A stretch of 64,000 nucleotides of DNA from Rhizophagus clarus (Eukaryota > Glomeromycota > Glomeromycetes > Glomerales > Glomeraceae), in contig BLAL01000029.1 in NCBI GenBank assembly GCA_015698045.1, positions 62,001 to 126,000 of the forward strand. The letters are read 5' to 3'. Below are positions 20,465-30,477 of this stretch, piece after piece. A model generated the notes under the pieces. The model saw nothing but the letters and a program-made list of their open reading frames with translations. It was not told the origin of the DNA and made no database searches. A program made the translations under genes and the position numbers. Each line of letters begins with the position of its first letter. Position 1 is the stretch's first letter.

Positions 20465-20974
20465 CTAAAAAATGCGTGTTTGGCCTGTGGAATGAAAAAT
20501 GCATACCTTTTTATTTAGTAAGAGATTTCTAACAACTTCAAGGATCTCCTGCGAGGCCATAGGATTATCATGAAAAATATATAATGTATTATAAAAAACC
20601 GTATGTGCCTCGTTTCTTTCAGTAGGTCCAAACATATTAATCGACCAGGATATGAAATGCTGAAGAGACCATACTCCACACGGAAAGAGCCAAAAGTATT
20701 CGATTTTGCCTTTTTCAGGGGCTCTCGATTTCTCTCTAAATATCTTAGCTTGTTTATCAAGCTTCATGGCAGGTCCCTGTTTCATACCATCCTTCATAAA
20801 CTTTTTTTCAGTCATGTCTGGGAAGATCTGACCATCTATTTTCTTTTTACGAAGAATCTTGAAATCGTCCTCATCGAGATTTATGTTCAGGTCACGTAAA
20901 AAATTAATGAGGGTCTCAGTATCCCAGTTTTCGGCCAACGTGGAGCAGTTTAAAAAAGTTGTAGAAGTAGACAT
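20465..20974 (-). CDS. SAM-domain protein, C-terminally truncated
   Basis: Residues 14-80 form a sterile alpha motif: NWDTETLINFLRDLNINLDE, then KKKIDGQIFPDMTEKKFM and GPAMKLDKQAKIF. This start is typical of a large Rhizophagus family in which SAM precedes a nuclease-like domain. Here the downstream 85 residues (ending CIFHSTGQTRIF) are not recognisable, so the gene is probably truncated or fused to unrelated sequence. The expected role is protein-protein interaction. Confidence 0.6.
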   Translation of the reverse strand: MSTSTTFLNCSTLAENWDTETLINFLRDLNINLDEDDFKILRKKKIDGQIFPDMTEKKFMKDGMKQGPAMKLDKQAKIFREKSRAPEKGKIEYFWLFPCGVWSLQHFISWSINMFGPTERNEAHTVFYNTLYIFHDNPMASQEILEVVRNLLLNKKVCIFHSTGQTRIF

Positions 20975-21544
20975 GTTTTATTAAACTTGTTAGAAGTAGA
21001 AAACCCCAAACAAATAAGAAATATGTATAACGAACTTACCCTCTATGATATATGGCCTTTTATAAATAAGAAGAAATGCGCTAGAGTTTATTTTTTGGTA
21101 AAAGACGCGTATATTTATGTTTTGTAATAATGCAGGTAATACAGATTGGTATATTGCTATTTTAGTAAAATTAGTATTACATTATTCTGGAGTTAATCCT
21201 CTTTTTTCTCATAAATAAATTCGAAAAAATGTCTTCTGTGATTACTGTAAATGACCTAATTTCACCTGGCCAATAGCCAATATTATGTGTCACCCGAAAA
21301 TCTATGATTTGAGGGGCGGGGCAGATCATAATCTTTATTCTGCATAAACCTGCAGGTGGTACATTTCACTAGAATTTATGCTTTAGCGTCTTAACAACTG
21401 TCATACATGCCTATATGCATTGGCCATGAGGCACTTCACATGGCTGGACAGTATATTATTTTATTAAGATAATATTCGGTATCTGGGTCAAGAACTGATC
21501 TGGAAAATTTGGCAGGTGATACATAGCGCCTTCGACCAATTAGG
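20975..21544. other. Non-coding stretch
   Basis: No gene seen. It contains GCAGGTGGTACATTTCAC (about 21352), which recurs near 22205, and a related GCAGGTGATACAT at about 21511. Confidence 0.5.
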
Positions 21545-21603
21545 TATACTAGGCGATCATGCATGCAGATTATATAACTACTCACTTCGCAAAAAAAATA
21601 AAA
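21545..21603 (+). repeat. Direct repeat, left copy
   Basis: About 58 bp beginning TATACTAGGCGATCATGCAT, nearly identical to 22227-22283 in the same orientation. The two copies bracket the IQ-motif gene fragment. Confidence 0.85.
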
Positions 21604-21662
21604 TTTATAGATGTCACTGGTAATACACCTTTGGCCAATTTCACTGCTAGAGGTGTAAGAAT

Positions 21663-22094
21663 TTATATTCCAAGATGCTCACGGATTGATTTTTTAAACC
21701 ATGAATCAGCCTTATATTTCTCAAATTCTGTAACTCTAATGAGATATTCAATGTTATCTTTATCAATATGATAATATTCAGGATTTTGTAGCCACTTTAA
21801 CTGGTTAGCCCAATCTGAACCATTAACGATTATATAGCCTCGCTGGTATAATATTTTAAAAACAATATCATATGTTACATTAGCTAATCTCACATATAAT
21901 TGATTTTTCTTCTCAAATTCCCAGTCAAAATAAGGAATGCAAGAAGTTATACCTAAATACTTCTTATCATCAGGAGTACCATCATTCCTCACCACCTCCC
22001 AAATCCGTTTTGCCAAAGATGCAGGTCTCTTCTTATAATTCCTATAAGCTCGCTGGATAACTGTTGCATAGAAATTCTCAAACTGATAGTTATA
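21663..22094 (-). CDS. IQ-motif protein fragment
   Basis: The frame is open from just after a TGA (22095-22097) to 21663. IQRAYRNYKKRP is a textbook IQ calmodulin-binding motif, followed by LAKRIWEVVRNDGTP and a C-terminal domain of about 100 residues. I remember this IQ segment at the end of many Rhizophagus proteins. The N-terminal part is missing or lies in a lost exon. The fragment is bracketed by direct repeats, so it may have been moved as a unit. Confidence 0.5.
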   Translation of the reverse strand, partial: YNYQFENFYATVIQRAYRNYKKRPASLAKRIWEVVRNDGTPDDKKYLGITSCIPYFDWEFEKKNQLYVRLANVTYDIVFKILYQRGYIIVNGSDWANQLKWLQNPEYYHIDKDNIEYLIRVTEFEKYKADSWFKKSIREHLGI

Positions 22095-22226
22095 TCATTT
22101 CGCAATCAAGAATCCCCAAGGTTGCTTTATAGATAGTTCACTAAAATAGTTATACAATATATTGGAGGATCTATCCTGGAATAGGCAAATCAGGTTTTTT
22201 ATCACACAGGTGGTACATTTCACAAT

Positions 22227-22283
22227 TATACTAGGCGATCATGCATGCAGATTATATAGCTATTCATTTCGCAAAAAAATAAA
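22227..22283 (+). repeat. Direct repeat, right copy
   Basis: Second copy of the repeat at 21545-21603, again including GATCATGCATGCAGATTATA and a CGCAAAAAAA end. A preceding CAGGTGGTACATTTCAC is also shared with the left side. Confidence 0.85.
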
Positions 22284-22387
22284 GTATAACTTATGTTTGG
22301 CCTCGATATAGTCGAGAGATACATAACGATAATGCTAATATTCGGTTGAAAGATATTGCGAAGCGCCTTAATGGCTAACGGCTAAGT

Positions 22388-23314
22388 CTATTTTCTTCCT
22401 GCATTTGTTCGCATAGAATCGAAATATGCTTCAGCAAGATCGCCTAAAGTAGTCCTACTAGAAATATTAGGCATATTTGATCGATCGTTCCAAAGAATTC
22501 TAATCTCAGGTGCACTTGCACTACGTTGCATGGGGTATCTCTCAAGACCACCCATTAATGCAACAGGCTTTTGTGGCAATGGAGGAGGAGTTGGTTCGTT
22601 TAACACATGATGAGAAATTGGCGAAACCATTTCTTGCCTGGCAGGCGAAATACAAGTTGGCTCGAAATTTGGAGCACTTGGCATAGTATCTTTTGCCATG
22701 GTCGCTTTAATCTGCCTATATGATTCATAGCTAGTTGAACGTGCATCAAGATCATATGATACAGATACCAATTTATCCTTTTCTGAGTGTAAGGTAGATT
22801 GGGAGAAAAGCTCTAAACGAAGACGATTAATTTTAGCCTCTTCCTCTAATATATATTGCTTATATTGCCAGATCTGAAATTCCCTCCTATCAATAGATTT
22901 GAGAATTTCATTTCTTCTTGCATGTTTACTCGAAATAGTATTTCCAGAAATACATCTTTTCAAGTGGCTATCTCGATAGGAATCATCTAAACGAGAATTT
23001 TCAGATATGAAAACTAAGGAGTCACATACACTACAATATATGTAATTTGATGGAAGACCATGGACTCTATCACTTCTTTCAATTAAATTTCCATACATTG
23101 TAATATATCCATTCTTAGAAAGAATTCTTGGGTTATCTTCTAGTATTTTCCTAAATGGATCACGAATACGAGAGCACCACATTTCTGGTGTTTCGTGATC
23201 ATGTCTTTTTCTTAAAGGGCCTAATCTTTCAAGTATTCTTCTATAATCTTCAGAGCCTTCATGAGTATTCCATGCATCAATTAGCTTAGAATAGGCTTTA
23301 CTATCTAAATCCAT
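22388..23314 (-). CDS. Hypothetical C2HC zinc-knuckle protein
   Basis: Intact 308-residue frame with ATG. The N-terminal 75 residues are charged and helical. CSVCDSL ... HLKRC near residues 94-119 is a probable single zinc-binding unit. Residues about 145-170 form a short coiled coil (WQYKQYILEEEAKINRLRLE). The C-terminal third is Pro/Ser-rich with PTPPPLPQKP, a possible SH3-binding site. I do not recognise the family. Absence of stops over 927 bp, among so many broken genes, suggests it is a functional gene. Confidence 0.55.
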   Translation of the reverse strand: MDLDSKAYSKLIDAWNTHEGSEDYRRILERLGPLRKRHDHETPEMWCSRIRDPFRKILEDNPRILSKNGYITMYGNLIERSDRVHGLPSNYIYCSVCDSLVFISENSRLDDSYRDSHLKRCISGNTISSKHARRNEILKSIDRREFQIWQYKQYILEEEAKINRLRLELFSQSTLHSEKDKLVSVSYDLDARSTSYESYRQIKATMAKDTMPSAPNFEPTCISPARQEMVSPISHHVLNEPTPPPLPQKPVALMGGLERYPMQRSASAPEIRILWNDRSNMPNISSRTTLGDLAEAYFDSMRTNAGRK

Positions 23315-23486
23315 ATTAGCGTTTTGGTAGAATAACAGAATATAACAATTTTATTGATTTATAGTCTTTTTAGCGATTTTAGCTGATTTAGCAATATTAT
23401 ACTATAATAAATATCGGATTCATTTTTATAAGTAACTTTATCGATTTGTAGCCGATTTGTGAGACTAAATCCAAAATTCATTTCCC

Positions 23487-23560
23487 CCTTGTCTGCCCTC
23501 TTGTTCAAGAACTTCGAGGTGAAGATTTTCAAATCTAGAGAGAAAAAAGGGCTAATTTTA
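23487..23560 (+). repeat. Dispersed module, copy 4 of 4
   Basis: Degenerate first half (CTCTTGTTCAAGAACTTCG) and well-kept end (CAAATCTAGAGAGAAAAAAG). Confidence 0.6.
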
Positions 23561-23724
23561 TATTTACATGCATATGCACGGCGCCTGACTAAATCGGTTT
23601 GTGGTATGGCATATATCATATCACATGTATCACCCTAGATCCTGGCTAAATCACGAGATGATCGGCCAATCTGATTTCGGATTTTTTCTTTAGCCGGATA
23701 GCCTTGATTCGGGAAAATCATTTT

Positions 23725-24165
23725 TTCTGATGGTAGAGTCTGGACACCGTGTCCGGGCTTGACTTAATTGCGCAGAAGCGAGATCAACATCCGGCTAAAT
23801 TTGTCTGCGGTAGATAACCTATCCAGTTAGCTTGCCCTGATATCTTGGTTAAATTTATCCCGAAACAACCGTGGTAGAGTCTGGACATGGTGTCCGGGCT
23901 CGACTTAATTGCGCAGAAAAAAAGAATTAATCACATGGCGCAGTAGTCAGCAAATTAGCCATGTTTTTTTATTCGAAATACTATTTTCTATGACGTTCAG
24001 CAAAAAAGACTTGGCAGTAAAATATTAATGTATTTTAAAATAAAAGTGTTACGCTAACTGCAAATGCTTTATTAATATATGTTTGAAAATACATGTGTAA
24101 GAAATACTATTTTTCTAATGGTAGAGTCTGGACACCGTGTCCGGGCTCGGCAAAAATGCGCAGGA
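23725..24165 (+). repeat. Three copies of a 45-bp GC-rich hairpin repeat
   Basis: Copies at about 23731-23776, 23872-23918 and 24119-24163 all read GGTAGAGTCTGGACAC, then GTGTCCGGGCT, then a GCGCAG end. The centre GGACACCGTGTCC (or GGACATGGTGTCC) is self-complementary. The copies are separated by 95-200 bp of AT-rich DNA without genes. Confidence 0.8.
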
Positions 24166-24167
24166 CA

Positions 24168-24680
24168 TTAACGAAGTTTCTGTTTTAAGACTTCAGCCAT
24201 TACATAATCCTTTTCATCCTTAGTTAGATTTAAGATGAAACCCGGAGGGGTGGATTTTATCCGTGCTATTTTTTCTTTGCCTATACTATTAAAAAGCTTA
24301 TAAACCTTTTCGGATCTCTCCATCCTTTTTCGCAAAGCTTCGTCAGAACATTTTGTCTCAGGAATCGCTTTACTATCCTCACTTTGTTTCTTCCAAGCTT
24401 CCACTGGGGACAGGTACCACATCAGTTAATAACTCTTCATTCTTCAATAAATTTTTTTTAGCATACTCGATACTTTCTTTCATCAGTCTTTTTAGCTTTC
24501 TTGCTAGATGATTTTTCGGTTGATGCGTCCGATTCCCTAGAACGTTTTTTCCGTGCATCATTGGACCCCGTTCTGCTAGAGTTGATACCTTTGATATCGT
24601 TTCAGACGATGGGCAGGTAGGATACTTCTTGCAGTGTACGACATGCTTACAGGATAAAATATGATAGCTCTATCCTATAT
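24168..24680 (-). pseudogene. RING-finger/helical-domain gene remnant
   Basis: Reading from 24680: the tail of a RING finger (SCKHVVHCKKYPTCPSSE), a basic segment (RKKRSRESDASTEKS), then after frame changes VVPVPSGSLEE, and finally RMERSEKVYKLFNSIGKEKI, which resembles KAVKIYKLFEKVGVDNIKYI in the gene at 29486-31070. The order RING, basic linker, helical domain is shared with the remnant at 27202-28212. At least two frameshifts (near 24470 and 24400) break it. Confidence 0.5.
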
Positions 24681-24984
24681 ATTTTTTCGTGCGATACGAC
24701 CCAATAATTAGCCATTTTCCTGCCAGCAAACACGCCCTAATTGCCCTATCAATCCCATGATTCAGAAGTCGTCATCATCTTTTTTGATTTGTCTTATATA
24801 AAATGCCAAGAAACTTCCATCACGAAAAGTAACGATATGATCACGTGTTTACCAAGAAAAAAAATCGATTTTGCCAAATTCTGTTGCACATGAATACATG
24901 ATCAGCAACAACATTACATCATCGCCTTATTTGATTAATATAGTCGAAAGATTACGTGATTAAATTTTCAAGATCAATATTACC

Positions 24985-25953
24985 ATGTCTTCTTCCATAG
25001 CACCATTTATCTGCAAATGGAGCGATGCTCATTCTAAACCACTGTGCTTTTACACTCAGAAGGAACTCGAGTTTCACGTCTACAATGATCACAAGGATTT
25101 GGCCAAATTAAGGTAGGTTTCCTAACTATTACTTGAGAAGAGTCATTAGGTTTTTACTTTCTAATCTGTTCTTATGCAGAGTGTATAATCGAGGACGCCA
25201 ATTTTATCTATGTCCGTGGGAAAATTGTGGAAAGCAACGGAATGATATTTCTCAATTAAAAGGTATAAATAATATGCCAAGTACTTAAGTACTTCCTGAC
25301 GCTGTAGTAGATTGTAATAAGTACTTAAGTACTTCCTGACGCTGTAGTAGATTGTAATAAGTACTTAAGTACTTCCTGACGCTGTAGTAGATTGTAATAA
25401 GTACTTAAGTACTTCCTGACGCTGTAGTAGATTGTAATAACCTATTATTGATTTCTTGCAGAACATTTGCGTGAACACATTCAACAGATGCCATTTAAGG
25501 TAGGCTCAAAGAATTGATTTTGCCTGCTACTTTAAGAATGGTCGCATTGACTTTATTTCTTTCATGTTTAGTGCCCAATTTGCATTAGTTCTCGATTTGG
25601 ATCCTTTGATAAACTAGAACGACACCTGATTTTTGTCCATCGTGACAGCGTTGTAGACAATACGGCCACAGATGATATGACGAAACAGGAAAAAGGTACT
25701 CGTTCCTGCTTTCTACCTCATAAAAAAAACTGTTATTTCTTATTGAAACAAGAACTCTAATTATATCATGAATTATCTAAAGCTTGTTTTATCTTATCTC
25801 TTTATTTGTCAAAAAAATAATAATAATCAAGGCGATACTTTTGAGGGTGAAAATGAAGATTATGTTATATGTAAAGCATTTGCTAAACGTTGTGATCGGA
25901 AGTTCATTGAGGAACAAAAGGCATTTTATGGACTTGAAGCTCTTGATCTTTAA
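24985..25953 (+). CDS. C2H2 zinc-finger protein, five exons
   Basis: Exons 24985-25112, 25180-25262, 25462-25499, 25572-25695 and 25832-25953 join in phase (495 nt with stop, 164 residues). Each of the four introns begins GT and ends AG. Finger 1: CKWSDAHSKPLCFYTQKELE, then H-x4-H (HVYNDH). Finger 2: CPWENCGKQRNDISQLKEHL, then H. Finger 3: CPICISSRFGSFDKLERHL, then H. The first finger has the long spacing of AEBP2/Gli-like fingers. The end is KAFYGLEALDL. A nuclear DNA-binding regulator is likely. Intron 2 carries a 40-bp minisatellite. No defect is visible. The last acceptor (CAAG) is weaker than the others. Confidence 0.85.
25281..25440 (+). repeat. Minisatellite, 4 identical 40-bp units, inside an intron
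   Basis: Units start at 25281, 25321, 25361 and 25401 with GTACTTAAGTACTTCCTGAC and are identical. GTACTTAAGTAC within the unit is a 12-bp palindrome. The array fills most of intron 2 of the zinc-finger gene. Confidence 0.95.
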
Positions 25954-26176
25954 CTCTATTTTTTATACGTTCCTAGTAAAAAATTTTTCATTTGTACCTA
26001 GAAAAAGAACAAACATACAAATATTAATTCTACATGCGATAGTTGCATTATAATCTTTTATTATCAAGAAATTAAGCTTTTTTATTTTCGTTTAGTAAAA
26101 AATAAAATCCATTTATTATATATACCATTTTAAAAGGTGAAAAGGTATTAAAGCTATTATAATGTATATAAAATAA

Positions 26177-27133
26177 TTATTTATAATTAATAACCTCAAT
26201 ACATTTTTTTAATCCCTGCTTGCAAATTGGTGACATAGTTGTACTAGCTATATCTAAACGCTCGAGTGCAATTTTTCTTGGCAACGTTGCCCCCTTATGC
26301 ACCCCACGATTTCGAGCTAGTTTAAACAAACCCATCGCAGATATTTCTTTATCTGTCAATCCTCCTAATTTTTTAGCCGTCTTCTCTATTTTCTCCCAAA
26401 CAGTATTATCTGTACTTTCCAGTAAATCTTTGATGTTATTAAAACACGGAACTTTAGGGTCTTCGTTATATTTTGATAAAAGGCGATCATTCCATTTTGA
26501 TAGAATGTCGCATAGATCGTCAATTGCGTCGCGTAATTCTTCGTTGAAACACATAGTCTTTGTGGTCCTTGTGTTACCTGTGGATTAACATTTTTAGCCA
26601 TGTAAAATATTAAAAGTTCTTCATGCTGAATTGAGAAATACTCACTTCTTTCGACTATAACTATATTGTTTGTATTCCCAATTTGTTTATTCCAATCATC
26701 TTTTTTAATACTGCCAAATAATGTTTCATCTATTCTCAAAGAATAGAGACAAACCTTGTCATTCGGTTTGATACTTTCAGGTTTTACATCGTTCAAGCAT
26801 CCACCTATTTTCTCATATATTTTGGCATTTCTATGTTGATGAGAGAGAGGTCTAAATAATGGGGAGAAATAAGAGAAGAGAAAATCAAGTCAAAATCAGT
26901 AAAAATATGTGAACTGATTAAACTGAGTTCAAAAAGTTTTTTACTAGGCTTTATTAAGATAATGTAACGTGACATACCTTGATAGCACAATCGAAACTCT
27001 CATCACCAATTGTTTCGTATTCAAGTCTCAATGTATGAAGTATATTCGTTGCACATGGGATTCCAAGCTTTCCACAACCAATGACCCGTAATGCTTCATC
27101 CCGAACAAAATATTTTTCATACAGTGCTCAAAG
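26177..27133 (-). pseudogene. Two-exon gene of unknown family, decayed
   Basis: Exon 1 (27133-26978) encodes ALYEKYFVRDEALRVIGCGK and further, ending at a GTATGT donor. The intron is 26977-26852, ending TTTAG. Exon 2 continues in phase (KIYEKIGGCLNDVKPESIKP) to about 26580 and then needs frame changes to reach the helical end NEELRDAIDDLCDILSKW ... KKCIEVINYK at 26554-26177. Upstream of exon 1 there is an in-frame TGA and no ATG. The clean splice signals show a once real gene. I do not know the function. Confidence 0.55.
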
Positions 27134-27201
27134 TATTTATCAGAGACTTAAATTTCGTGGGTTTGTAGGGAAAAATCGGGATGGTATCTGTGCTATTGGA
27201 G

Positions 27202-28212
27202 TCAATACCATATCTCGCTAACAAACTGCGGTATGTCGAAAAGGCTCTTCTTTTTTCTCTTTACATTCCTTAGCGAAATCCACAAGATTTGACGCAGGTC
27301 TATCTGGTATTCCATAACTACGAGGAAGGTACGGCCATTAACCTTCCCTCTGCGAATTATTTCTAAGTCATCCATAAGTCCTGTTCCGAAAAAAATTATC
27401 ATCAAAATCAAAATAGCTGGAAATAAGACCTCTTGATGCGTCTTCGTTTTTAGATTCGGCATTATCGGAGAGTTGCAAAAAATTTCACTTGCTTCTTCCA
27501 AGCTCCCTCCAGCAGTGGGGATAGGTACCTCTAATACCTTCTTAGTGTTTTTCAGTAGATGCGGTCGATTCTCTGATATGTTTTTTCTGTACATCACTCG
27601 TTTTCAGACCTTCAGACGATGGACAGGTAGGACACTTCTTGCGTGGATTGTCAATGCAATCATAGTGCACAGCATGCTTACAGGATAAAAAGGCAGTGTC
27701 CTTCGAAAACTCTATAGAAATTTCTTCGAAACATTTTTCACATATAGGACGTTGGATTTGCGAGTTATCTACATTTTCAGAGATATCAAGTGTAGTACTA
27801 CTATCAATCTCAATAGGGCTGGTTGCCTGGTCAGAAGTTTCCTTAGCAATCTCAGTAGCCTTGGACGAACTTGTTCCTCTCCGCCTAATAATCCTAACTC
27901 CTTCATAACAGTTACATTGGCATTCTCATCCGGAGTTGCATTTTCCGAATCTATCGGCATGGAGGTGGTATTTTCATCAGTAGTTGAAGGTTTGTCTTGC
28001 GATCCCTTTTCCTTAAAAAGATCCGGTGAGAGAAAAGTTTCAATATCTCTATTACAATCCTTATTCGGGCATCGCGCTTATCCATTCACCAGATACTTTT
28101 CGAGACACTTCTGGTGAAAGATGTGTCCACAAGAAGCTAGGGTAAATTCTTCGTATAACGGGTTCGATGCAAGTGAATAAATCTCTTTTCCACATGATGA
28201 GCATGGATTCAT
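27202..28212 (-). pseudogene. Two-RING-finger protein gene, decayed
   Basis: The ATG at 28212 starts CSSCGKEIYSL ... CGHIFHQKCLEKYL ... CPNKDC, a RING interrupted by TAA near 28080. An acidic linker follows, a frameshift near 27885, and a second RING-like finger (CEKCFEEISI ... CKHAVHYDC ... CPTCPSSE) near 27745-27610. The frame then changes again into VPIPTAGGSLEE and a degraded tail. The family is likely an E3 ubiquitin ligase type. Three or more lesions make it non-functional. Confidence 0.65.
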
Positions 28213-28317
28213 ATCTGGGATACCGATATGCGTAGCAACTAGCAAGGGTACTAGTATAACGGAGGATATTTTTTGCGAGCGCTACGATGTGTGTTCTATC
28301 CTGTGTATGGCTGAAGA

Positions 28318-28417
28318 CAGTGTTGGGAAATTTGTCCGAGAAAAAAAACTCGCCTGACCAGTTACGTCTGATAGATCCGTAAGAAGTTGAGTGTCCGAGC
28401 GGTTTTTCCCAACACTG
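28318..28417. mobile_element. 100-bp hAT-type MITE with perfect 8-bp target duplication
   Basis: Terminal inverted repeats CAGTGTTGGGAAA (28318) and TTTCCCAACACTG (28405-28417) are perfect over 13 bp. The flanks GCTGAAGA (28310-28317) and GCTGAAGA (28418-28425) are identical, the 8-bp duplication made by hAT transposases. There is no coding capacity. Confidence 0.93.
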
Positions 28418-28425
28418 GCTGAAGA

Positions 28426-28810
28426 GTCTTAAGCGAAAAAATGATCATTCTCTTTTATATCACTTGTAAATTTCGCAGGAGAAAACATTCCCCGGATTTT
28501 CACCAGCAATTACACATTGCATTTCGTCATTCATTAACCTCCTTGCAAATCAATAAAGATGACTTCGTGATTAGCATACACATTCCCAAATCTCATATGC
28601 GAAATAATGATTGCTGGAAAAAATATCCATACCCGAATATTGTTTTGTTAGTATGATAATAGCGTGGCCGGAGACATGACATGCAAAATTAAAGTCGAAA
28701 AAAAATAATGCGAATATATATGCCAATCTTACGTCGCACAGCCCCTATTCTTCGGCAAGAATATCTTCTGCGCATTTGCCTTAGCAGGTGATCGATCTCA
28801 CATGATCGGT
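28426..28810. other. Non-coding stretch
   Basis: AT-rich, no convincing gene, RNA or repeat seen. Confidence 0.5.
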
Positions 28811-29377
28811 CTAAGCCACAATCGCGATTTTGAGTTTATTGCTTGAAGTGTTGCAGGTAAGACAATATTCCAACTTATCTTGAGAATAGAACTTCGCTAA
28901 TTCAGGATCATAAGGGAACTGATTCCCACTTTCGCAGTACCATGAGCCATGTAAACCATAATTCCCATGTTTTCCATCACAAATAGGGCATGGTGAGCTC
29001 CACGGCTGAGGTGATGTAAAATCATAATTATCAATCCCTCTGAAACTATTTCCGAATTTCAAGTATGGGAAGTGCTCTAAGACGGATTTGATAATCAATT
29101 CTGGATCGGGTCTGGTTTCGAAAGTGATGGGCCCATTTTCTTCACATTGCTCAGGAAAAGATAAATATGATACTTTGTTTCCTGGCATCGAATTTATGAG
29201 AAGACCGGCTTTCGATGCATGCACTTCTGATAATTGCCATGGCTCATTTCCAGTTTGTTTTTTATATCTTTTGTATAATTTGGAACGAATCTTATCCGTC
29301 AAAACGCTTGGTAATCCACTTAATTTGGCATGCCAGTCTAGATATTCGGGGGTTAGTATTTTATCAGACTCAGTCAT
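28811..29377 (-). CDS. Hypothetical zinc-binding protein
   Basis: Intact 188-residue frame. Near residues 130-180 there are two Cys pairs and a GSWYCESGNQFP segment (PCPICDGKHG ... YCLTCNTSS), probably one zinc-binding fold. A matching degenerate segment (CPLCKLGHDDEEIEGEY ... SYFINCEQ) ends the gene at 29486-31070, so it looks like a separate copy of that C-terminal domain. The start MTESDKILTPEYLDWHAKL is protein-like. Function unknown. Confidence 0.5.
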   Translation of the reverse strand: MTESDKILTPEYLDWHAKLSGLPSVLTDKIRSKLYKRYKKQTGNEPWQLSEVHASKAGLLINSMPGNKVSYLSFPEQCEENGPITFETRPDPELIIKSVLEHFPYLKFGNSFRGIDNYDFTSPQPWSSPCPICDGKHGNYGLHGSWYCESGNQFPYDPELAKFYSQDKLEYCLTCNTSSNKLKIAIVA

Positions 29378-29832
29378 TTTCCTTTTTATATGTCTGCAAA
29401 CAATTTAAATCCCTTTTTCTCATATAGACCTATTCATTCGAAAAAAAAAAGATTAAAATTCCCAGACTATTGTAAAGCAATGAAACTATGCAACTATCTC
29501 AATTTCACGCTGTTCACAATTAATAAAGTAAGATCCGGCTTTATACTCACCTTCTATTTCTTCATCATCATGACCTAATTTGCATAATGGGCAGATGTAG
29601 TCCCCGCATGTTGTCTCATCAGTAATCCCATAATAGTCGAAATTTTCAATACTACATTCTCTATATAGATTAGGATATTGATCCAATATCTTGTTGCGAA
29701 AATAGGAATGATCGGGCTTAGATTGGGATGCAGATGATAAATTTGCTGATGTATTAACCTCAGTTGATTCCAAAGCCGGTGGAGCATTTATAATTCTTTC
29801 TCTGGTTTCAGGATTTTTGGTTACATGATTTT

Positions 29833-29849
29833 GGCCGGGGCCCCCGGCT
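29833..29849. repeat. GC-rich palindrome motif, copy 1
   Basis: GGCCGGGGCCCCCGGCT preceded by TTTT and followed by GAAAT. On the coding (minus) strand it encodes the peptide ISAGGPGQN. Confidence 0.85.
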
Positions 29850-30460
29850 GAAATCTCAGTCATGTGAATTGATACTTCTTCCACATCGGTGTTATCGTTA
29901 TCATTTTGCTCGGAGAAATTATCTATAATATCTTGAACTTTATCATTAGTCAACTCAGAAATAGAGTTTGCACTATATGTCGTAATATACTTAATATTAT
30001 CTACGCCTACCTTTTCAAATAATTTATATATCTTCACAGCTTTCTGAGTTTTCCTTTGTAAGTTTTTACGGGAGATTTCTGGGAGACGCAATCCTGTCTC
30101 TTCAGATCGTTGCTTTCGCAATATGGATAGGTGTTCCAACATTTTATCATAGATTATCCCCTTTGCCTTTTTTTCGCCTATTTTGCCTTTTCCATCTTGT
30201 ACAATCACATTAACCTGGGTTAAAAATTCCTTTCCATAATAATACCAGCGCAAAATCTCTTCCTGATTAGCACGAATTGCGCCATATTCAGCATCATCTG
30301 CTTTATCGAATAATTGTGCTAGAGAAAGCAATGAATCTGTAGATGAATTTTGGTTAAGACTCTCAATTGAAGGTTCTGTCGCTCGATTGGGCATCATCCT
30401 TAATGCCGTCAGCTATCAATTGTACGATGTTTTCTGCACCTTTCTTCCTATGGCTATTTT

Positions 30461-30477
30461 GGCCGGGGGCCCCGGCT
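30461..30477. repeat. GC-rich palindrome motif, copy 2
   Basis: GGCCGGGGGCCCCGGCT with the same TTTT and GAAAT flanks. Encodes ISAGAPGQN on the minus strand. Confidence 0.85.

Noticed and set aside
23731-24163. tRNA or Pol III-type gene in the GC-rich repeated units
   Set aside because: No cloverleaf can be drawn and no convincing A and B box pair is present. The structure is only a short palindrome.
25281-25440. CRISPR-like array of four regular units
   Set aside because: The 40-bp units are identical and contiguous with no spacers. It is a minisatellite inside a spliced intron of a eukaryotic gene.
27473-28117. Plus-strand frames of 60-120 residues
   Set aside because: They are antisense to the two RING fingers, whose Cys/His pattern on the minus strand is unmistakable.
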